This document shows, in pieces, positions 58,888-64,000 of a stretch of DNA of 64,000 nucleotides. The stretch's first letter is position 1. Each line of letters opens with the position of its first letter. Source of the stretch: Tessaracoccus coleopterorum (GTDB lineage Bacteria; Actinomycetota; Actinomycetes; Propionibacteriales; Propionibacteriaceae); contig NZ_JAANIJ010000001.1 of the NCBI RefSeq assembly GCF_011174705.1, forward strand, positions 310,001 to 374,000, in the 5' to 3' direction. The notes beneath the pieces were generated by a model. It was not told the DNA's origin and ran no database searches. It saw only the letters and a list, made by a program, of their open reading frames with translations. A program made the position numbers and the translations under genes.

Positions 58888-59669
58888 CGCCTGCTCCTGG
58901 CTCCCCACCTGCCGTCGCGACGCTCCACGACGAGCGGCAGCCCGAAGGTCGCGCTCAAGTTCTCGTCGTTGAGGGTGTCGGAGATCGGGCCGGACGCCAC
59001 GATCCCGCCGTCCTTCAGCAGCAACGCGTGCGTGATGCCGTCGGGGATCTCCTCGATGTGGTGCGTGACGAGCACCGTCGAGGGTGAATCGGGATCGAGG
59101 CACAGCTCCGAGAGCGTGTCGACGAGGGCCTCCCGGCCCGCCAGGTCGAGGCCGCTGGCCGGCTCGTCGAGCAGCAGCAGTTCCGGGTCGGTCATCAGGG
59201 CGCGCGCGATCTGGGTGCGCTTGCGCTCGCCCTCGCTCAGCGTCCCGAACGTCCGGTCGGCGAACTGGTCGATGCGAAGCGACGCGAGCAGCCGCTCGGC
59301 GCGGCCCAGGTCGTATCCGTCGTAGTCCTCACGCCAGCGTCCGACGATGGCGTAGGCGGCCGACAGCACCACGTCGCGGACCTTCTCGGCCCCGGGGATG
59401 CGCTCGGCCAGCGACGAGGAGGACATGCCGATGCGGGGTCGCAACTCGAACACGTCGACGGTGCCGACCACCTCACCCAGCAGGCCGACAACGCCCTCGC
59501 TGGGGTACATCTGGGCACCCAGCAACGCGATGAGCGTCGTCTTCCCGGCGCCGTTGGGGCCGATGACCACCCAGCGCTCGCCCTCATCCACGATGAGTTC
59601 GATCTCCTTGAGCAGCACCGCGTCTCCACGCCGCACCGTCACACCCGCAAGTTCAGCCACCGCCGCCAT
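58884..59669 (-). CDS. ABC transporter ATP-binding protein (ModF/YlmA-like, stand-alone)
   Basis: Intact 261-aa ATPase: Walker A VIGPNGAGKTTLIALLG, signature GTLSEGERKRTQIARALM, Walker B LLLLDEPASGLDLAGRE, H-loop VLVTHHIEEIPDGITHALLL. Start taken at MAAVAELAGVTVRRGDAVL (59669). No permease gene adjoins it; it is coupled to nfeD by a 4-nt overlap. Transport substrate, if any, unknown. Confidence 0.88.
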   Translation of the reverse strand: MAAVAELAGVTVRRGDAVLLKEIELIVDEGERWVVIGPNGAGKTTLIALLGAQMYPSEGVVGLLGEVVGTVDVFELRPRIGMSSSSLAERIPGAEKVRDVVLSAAYAIVGRWREDYDGYDLGRAERLLASLRIDQFADRTFGTLSEGERKRTQIARALMTDPELLLLDEPASGLDLAGREALVDTLSELCLDPDSPSTVLVTHHIEEIPDGITHALLLKDGGIVASGPISDTLNDENLSATFGLPLVVERRDGRWGARSRR

Positions 59670-59699
59670 GTCGTCAAACCTACCGGAAGCCGCCAACCC

Positions 59700-59961
59700 G
59701 TGGCTCAGGCGCGCCCCATCGGCCGACCGACGGATCCTCCGGGGAGCGCGAGCGCCGTCTTCGAGGCGTCAGGTTCCGGCCTCGCCCAGTGGGAGGCCCT
59801 CGCACGGGCACGGCGGCGGGGCCGGGTGGCGTTCGTCGGCGAGCCCACCGTCGACGTCAGCCGGCACATCATCGACAAGCAGCTGACCAACCACGGCTCG
59901 TGGGTGACGTCGACGCGGCGGCCGACTGGGGACGACCCGGAAAGTTCGCGATCACCTGGTG
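59700..59961 (+). pseudogene. Remnant of a zinc-type alcohol dehydrogenase
   Basis: About 75 residues match the end of the nucleotide-binding domain of medium-chain dehydrogenases: AVFEASGSGLAQWEALARAR, GRVAFVGEPTVDVSRHII and DKQLTNHGSWVTST. Nothing of the catalytic zinc domain is upstream (the ABC ATPase starts 31 nt away) and the C-terminus dissolves into fabI. Unlike genes broken only by frame errors, most of this gene is absent, so I read it as a true relic. Confidence 0.6.
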
Positions 59962-59966
59962 AGGCG

Positions 59967-60738
59967 TCAGGCCCCGGTCGAATGCAGGCCGCCGTCGACG
60001 TGGACCATCTCACCCGTGGTGGAGGGGAACCAGTCGCTCAGCAGGGCGACGATCGCCTTCGCCGAGGGACGGCGTCGGACGGATCCCAGCCGAGCGGGGC
60101 CCGACCCGCCCAGATGTCGTTGAACGACGAGGCGCCGGGGATCGCCTTCTTGGCGACCGTGTCGACGGGGCCGGCGGCCACCAGGTTGCAGCGGATACCG
60201 TCGGGCCCGAGGTAGCGCGCGAGGTAGCGCGACGTCGACTCCAGCGCGGCCTTCGCAACGCCCATCCAGTCGTAGGTGGGCCATGAGACGGTCGCGTCGA
60301 ACGTGAGGCCGACGACGCTGGAGCCCGGAGGCATCATCGGCTTGGCCGCCATCGTCAGCGACTGCAGCGAGTACGCGGAGATGTGCAGGGCCGTGGAGAC
60401 GGCGTCCCACTGGGTGGAGAGGAACTTGCCGCCGAGCGCGGATTCGGGGTCGGCATAGGCGATCGAGTGGACGATGCCGTCGAGGCGGTCGCCGAAGTGC
60501 TCCGACAGCTTCTCGGGCAGCGCGGCGAGGTGCCCGGGGTCGGTGACGTCGAGCTCGATCAGCGGGGCACCGTGTCGAGCTTGGCGATGGCGCGCTGCGC
60601 CGGCGCGACGGCACGGCCGGCGGCCGAGACGACGACGTTGGCGCCCTCACGGGTCGCGATGTCGACCACCGCGTACGCGATGGAGGTGCGCATCGTCACG
60701 CCGGTGACGAGGATGTTCTTGCCTTCGAGGATTCCCAT
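59967..60738 (-). CDS. fabI: Enoyl-[acyl-carrier-protein] reductase (NADH)
   Basis: Final reduction in each fatty-acid elongation cycle. Begins MGILEGKNILVTGVTMRTSI (the FabI-type cofactor loop), with AYAVVDIATREGANVVVSAA, HSIAYADPESALGGKFL, LTFDATVSWPTYDWMGVAKA (catalytic Tyr-x6-Lys as Y-DWMGVA-K) and STTGEMVHVDGGLHSTGA. Breaks near 60570, 60440 and 60070. About 257 aa. 15 nt after fabG. Confidence 0.93.
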
Positions 60739-60753
60739 GCTGGTTTGCCTTTC

Positions 60754-61466
60754 TCAGTGACCCATGCCGAGGCCGCCGTCGACAGGCAGCACCGCACCGG
60801 AGATGTAGGAGGCGCCGTCTCCGGCGAGGAACAGTGCGGCGGCGGCGACGTCGTCGACCGAGCCGAGCCGGCCCGCGGGGATGCGGGCCTTGTAGCCGGC
60901 GATCACGTCGTCGCCGAGCACCGCGGTCATGTCGGTCTCGATGAACCCGGGGGCGATCACGTTGGCGGTGACGTTGCGGGTGCCGAGCTCGCGGGTGAGG
61001 CTGCGGGCCATGCCGACGAGCGCCGACTTGCTGGACGAGTAGTTGATCTGGCCGGCCGACCCGAGGAGGGCGACGACCGAGGAGACGAGGATCACCCGGC
61101 CGAAGCGGGCGCGCATCATCGCGCGGCTCGCGCGGCGCACGACGCGGAAGGTGCCGGTGAGGTTGGTGTCGATGACGGTGTTCCAGTCGTCGTCGGACAT
61201 GCGCAGCAGCAGGGTGTCCTTCGTCACGCCCGCATTGGCGACGACGATCTCGACCGGGCCGAGTTCCGCCTCGATCGTGGCGAACGCCTCGTCGACCTGG
61301 CCCTGGTCGGTGATGTCGCACACCACCCCGAGGACCCTTCGGGCACGTCTCCCGAACGGTAGGTCGCCGCGACGCGGTAACCGGCGTCGCGGAACTGTTC
61401 TGCGATGGTGCGCCCGATGCCTTTGGAGCCACCGGTGACCAGGACTACTCGTGAAATATCTGCCAC
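60754..61466 (-). CDS. fabG: 3-oxoacyl-[acyl-carrier-protein] reductase
   Basis: SDR-family ketoreductase of fatty-acid synthesis. Cofactor motif VVLVTGGSKGIGRTIAEQF, then VVANAGVTKDTLLLRMSD, ILVSSVVALLGSAGQINYSS with SKSALVGMA (catalytic Ser, Tyr, Lys) and APGFIETDMTAVLGDDV. It ends GAVLPVDGGLGMGH. GTG at 61466 is the likely start; a TTG at 61475 would add three residues. One break near 61340. About 237 aa. Operon with fabI. Confidence 0.93.
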
Positions 61467-61490
61467 GGGAGCCAAACTTACCGCAGCGGG

Positions 61491-62247
61491 TCAGTTGCAC
61501 CGCGATGCGACGAAACCGGTGATCCCCTTGTCCGGGCGGTCCGTCTCCAGGTTCCAGGACTCCTTGGTGCGGGCCCCATCAGGTGGCAGGCCAACTGGTT
61601 GATCGAGGTGGCCGTGTCGAGAACGTCGGTGCGCCTCGGGTGCAGCGCCAGCACCTCCTCCATCATCCTGGGGCAAGGGCGACGGCGCCGACCGGGTCGG
61701 CGGGGCCAGATCGCGGGCCAGCCGGGTGGGCGTCACGAGGATCCTGGTGTCCGACTCCCACTGCGCCGACTCCACGAGCCGGGTACCCGCGTCGAACGTG
61801 ACGGCGGTGGCGCCGTCGGGGACGTCGACGACCAGTGTCGCTCCCCGTCCACGAACGGCGCCCGGGCCAGGTCGCCGTCGGCCAGCGTCGCGATGGGTCG
61901 GGTCAGCAGGCCTCCATCGGCGAGCAGCACCCGGCCCGCCACCTCCTGCCGGTCGGCGCCGTCGACACCGACGAGGGCGGCACCGACCGGGAGGGTGACT
62001 GTGAGCGACCCGTCGGGGTGAACCGCGATGGTCGCCCCCGCCGGCATCCACAGGTTCGCCCCGCCGAGCGTGATGCCCTCGGTCAGGGCCGGGGTCGACG
62101 CCGTCGCAGACGGCGTGGTCGACGGCCACCTCACCGGCGTCGGCACCGGGCTCAGCACCGGCGTGGGCACCGGCACCGGTCCGGGTACGCAGGCCCGAGC
62201 GCGAGGGTCGCGGCTACGGAGACGACGACGGCGGAGAGGCGTGCCAT
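61491..62247 (-). CDS. Secreted protein with DUF2599 C-terminal domain
   Basis: Starts MARLSAVVVSVAATLALG, a signal peptide. A Pro/Thr-rich spacer follows, then ALTEGITLGGANLWMPAGAT, IAVHPDGSLTVTLPVG and GATAVTFDAGTRLVESAQWE, a beta-rich region. The end has VLALHPRRTDVLDTATSINQ, then ESWNLETDRPDKGITGFVAS and RCN, matching the DUF2599 pattern (SWNLE...D.G..GF....CN). Breaks near 62190, 61840, 61690 and 61575. About 252 aa. Function unknown. Confidence 0.7.
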
Positions 62248-62301
62248 CCCGCGAGGATATCGGGCGGCGCCGAGCGGCGCGGGCGGCACTAAGCTGTGCC
62301 C

Positions 62302-62621
62302 ATGGCACGCAACAGCGACGCGACGCTGATCACGAACGCGGGTCACAGCCAGTCCCTGGCGCTCGCCGAGCGTCAGAAGCGCTACCTCATCACGATGGGG
62401 GTCCGCACCGGCTGTTTCCTCGCGTTCCTGGTGGTGCCCGGATGGTGGAAGCTCGTGGCACTGGGGCGGCGGCGCTGCTGCCCGCATTCGCGGTGCTGTT
62501 CGCCAACAACCAGGACCATCGGGCGCCCTCTACGGTGCCCGGGGACCAACCGGCGTCGTCGCTCGCGATCACGTCGGGCGAGGTGGTGCAGGGCACCGTT
62601 GAGGAGGAGTCCGACAAGTGA
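62302..62621 (+). CDS. DUF3099 family small membrane protein
   Basis: About 107 aa: LITNAGHSQSLALAERQKRY at the N-terminus and two helices (TMGVRTGCFLAFLVVPGWW and, after a break near 62465, ALLPAFAVLFANNQ). The pattern with an acidic tail ([15 protein letters not shown]) is typical of actinobacterial DUF3099 proteins. The stop overlaps the SURF1 GTG. Function unknown. Confidence 0.78.
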
Positions 62622-63415
62622 GTCGCCAGGTGAAGCGGTGGATCGCGATGGGCGTGTTCGTCGCTGTCCTCGTCGTGACGTTCATCCAACTGGGCGAGTG
62701 GCAGTTGCGACGCCTGGATGAGCGGAGGGCCTCCAACGCGACGGTCCAGACGCACGAGGCGCTGCCCGTGCAGCCGTACCAGGACGTGATGACCGGGGAG
62801 ATCGGCGACGCCGACCAGTGGTACCGCGTCTCGGCCACCGGTGCCTACACGGGCAGCCAGTTCCAGGTGCGGTACCGCTCCCTGGACGGCGCCTACGGCA
62901 GCGAGGTCGTCGCCGTCCTGAAGACGGACCGGGGCGACAACCTGCTGGTCAACCGCGGGTTCCTGACCCGTGAGCCGGGGCACCCCGACGGCGTGATGCC
63001 CGACACCACCCCGGGACGGTCACCGTCACCGGGTACGTGCGCCGCAACGACCGTGGCGATGCGGACGCGATGGTGCCGCACGAGGACCAGATCCGGTTGC
63101 TCAACTCGGATGCCATCGCCACCGCCGTCGGAGAGCCTGTGGTCAACGGCTACCTGACGCTGATCGCGTCCGACCCGGAGGAGACGGCCGGCCTCCTGAC
63201 GATCCGCCGCCGAACCTGCTGGATGAGGGGCCGCACCAGAGCTACGCATTCCAGTGGTTCGCGTTCACCGCCATCGCCGTGATCGGGCTCGGGGTGCTGA
63301 TCCGCGCCGACGTGCGTGACCGGAAGAAGGCCAGGGCGAAGGAGACCGTTGCGGAGGCGGCTGAGGCGGGGCGGCCGAGGACTCCCCTGTCGCCACCCCG
63401 GAGGAGGTGCGGTGA
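62618..63415 (+). CDS. SURF1 family cytochrome oxidase assembly protein
   Basis: Begins with [23 protein letters not shown], one helix, then [20 protein letters not shown] (SURF1 hallmark), [25 protein letters not shown] and the second helix [20 protein letters not shown]. Assists haem a insertion into cytochrome oxidase (known for the family). Breaks near 63018, 63207 and 63375. About 265 aa. Overlaps neighbours on both sides by 4 nt. Confidence 0.87.
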
Positions 63416-64000
63416 GCGGTCTGGGCTGGACCCGCTGCCCGCACTGCCATCTCCCGCTCGAGCCCGTCGGCCGCACGCTGCGCTGCGCCGCCGGCCACAG
63501 CTTCGACCTTGCCCGGCAGGGGTACGTGAACCTGCTCGGACGCACGCCGCCCGTCAACGCGGACACCGCGGAGATGCTGGACGCGCGGGCCCGGTTCCTC
63601 GGGGCCGGTCACTACGACGCGATCGCCGATGCGGTGGCCTCCGCCGTCGAGGCCGCCGTCGCGGGGCTGCGCTCGCCCCGCCGGTGGAGAAGGGCGGCCC
63701 CACACCGACCGACCCCACGACGGTCAGCCGCTCCCCCACCCTGTGCAGAAGGGCGACCCCACGACGGTCAGCCGCTCCCCCACCTGGTGGAGGTGGGGCG
63801 GGCACCGGCTTCTACCTCGCCCATGCGCTCGAGCGGTGCCCGGAGGCTGAGGGCCTCGCCAGCGACGTCTCCGTGCCCGCGGCGAAGCGCGCGGCGAGGG
63901 CCCACCCGCGGGCGGCGTCGATCGTGGCGGACACCTGGGCCGGGCTGCCGCTCATCGACGGGGTCGCCGACGCGATCATCTGCGTGTTCGCTCCCCGGAA
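63412..64000 (+). CDS. 23S rRNA (guanine-N1)-methyltransferase RlmA family (5' part)
   Basis: The window ends inside this gene. The N-terminal zinc site is [20 protein letters not shown] followed by [18 protein letters not shown], the family signature. The methyltransferase core begins [18 protein letters not shown] after a break near 63797, with [18 protein letters not shown] at the end. Between [11 protein letters not shown] and VEVGAG lies an extra Arg/Pro-rich segment encoded by a tandem repeat, absent from the family as I know it. Confidence 0.87.
   Translation, partial: MSGLGWTRCPHCHLPLEPVGRTLRCAAGHSFDLARQGYVNLLGRTPPVNADTAEMLDARARFLGAGHYDAIADAVASAVEAAVAGLRSPRRWRRAAPHRPTPRRSAAPPPCAEGRPHDGQPLPHLVEVGRAPASTSPMRSSGARRLRASPATSPCPRRSARRGPTRGRRRSWRTPGPGCRSSTGSPTRSSACSLPG
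63684..63792. repeat. 44-bp tandem repeat inside rlmA
   Basis: The 30-mer beginning gaccccacgacggtcagccg occurs at 63711-63740 and again, identical, at 63755-63784, a period of 44 bp. The intervening ctgtgcagaagggc resembles the gtggagaagggc at 63684, giving about two and a half imperfect units. The block is inserted between two conserved parts of the gene. Confidence 0.85.

Overview
The window is high-GC, gene-dense DNA with the gene order of an actinobacterium. Seen directly: a cobalt-uptake plus adenosylcobalamin-type corrin pathway, the rimP-nusA-ylxR-infB-rbfA-truB-ribF translation block, the proS-ispG-rseP-dxr block, and the rlmN-cdsA-frr-pyrH-tsf-rpsB-xerC block. Many GTG starts and 4-nt stop/start overlaps occur. 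A member of the Propionibacteriaceae (Tessaracoccus-like) fits best, but that assignment is inference; no rRNA marker is present.

Layout. 1-13.5 kb is vitamin B12: the 3' end of a CbiT/CobL methyltransferase, the cobalt ECF transporter cbiMNQO, and a translationally coupled minus-strand operon cobI-cobM-cbiE-cbiG/cobJ-cbiX/met8-cbiC. The transporter and the operon are each preceded by a cobalamin riboswitch. cobQ, cbiB, a histidine phosphatase and divergent cobK follow. 13.5-21.7 kb holds pnp, a bifunctional putA coupled to a tocopherol-cyclase-like gene, rpsO and a GNAT acetyltransferase. 21.7-31.4 kb holds ribF, truB, rbfA, infB, ylxR, nusA and rimP, with an LtaS-like membrane sulfatase and a small secreted protein lodged between nusA and ylxR. 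31.5-45.4 kb holds a lipoprotein, a membrane protein, proS, a DUF4081-type GNAT, ispG, an acyltransferase-3, rseP, dxr, an APH-like kinase, gdhA, rlmN, cdsA and frr. 45.4-53.6 kb holds pyrH, tsf, rpsB, a two-domain M23 peptidase, xerC, def and a large secreted nuclease. 53.7-64 kb holds a SpoU rRNA methyltransferase, a pabB-pabC fusion, a bile-acid-symporter-family protein, SPFH and NfeD proteins, an ABC ATPase, a remnant of an alcohol dehydrogenase, fabI, fabG, a DUF2599 protein, a DUF3099 protein, SURF1 and the start of rlmA.

A dominant property of this sequence is that most genes, including essential ones (proS, infB, pyrH, tsf, fabI, fabG), are split across frames by what look like single-base losses in runs of G or C. 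A minority (pnp, dxr, frr, rlmN, rpsO) read through intact. I interpret this as uncorrected homopolymer sequencing error, not pseudogenisation, and I give each gene its full span across the breaks.

I found no prophage, CRISPR array, defence island, insertion sequence or tRNA gene. The window is mainly core genome. The items most worth following are multi-domain corrin enzymes, repeat-like insertions inside cobK and rlmA, a duplicated cysteine-containing C-terminal cassette on the secreted nuclease, and the insertion of cell-envelope genes into the nusA-infB block.
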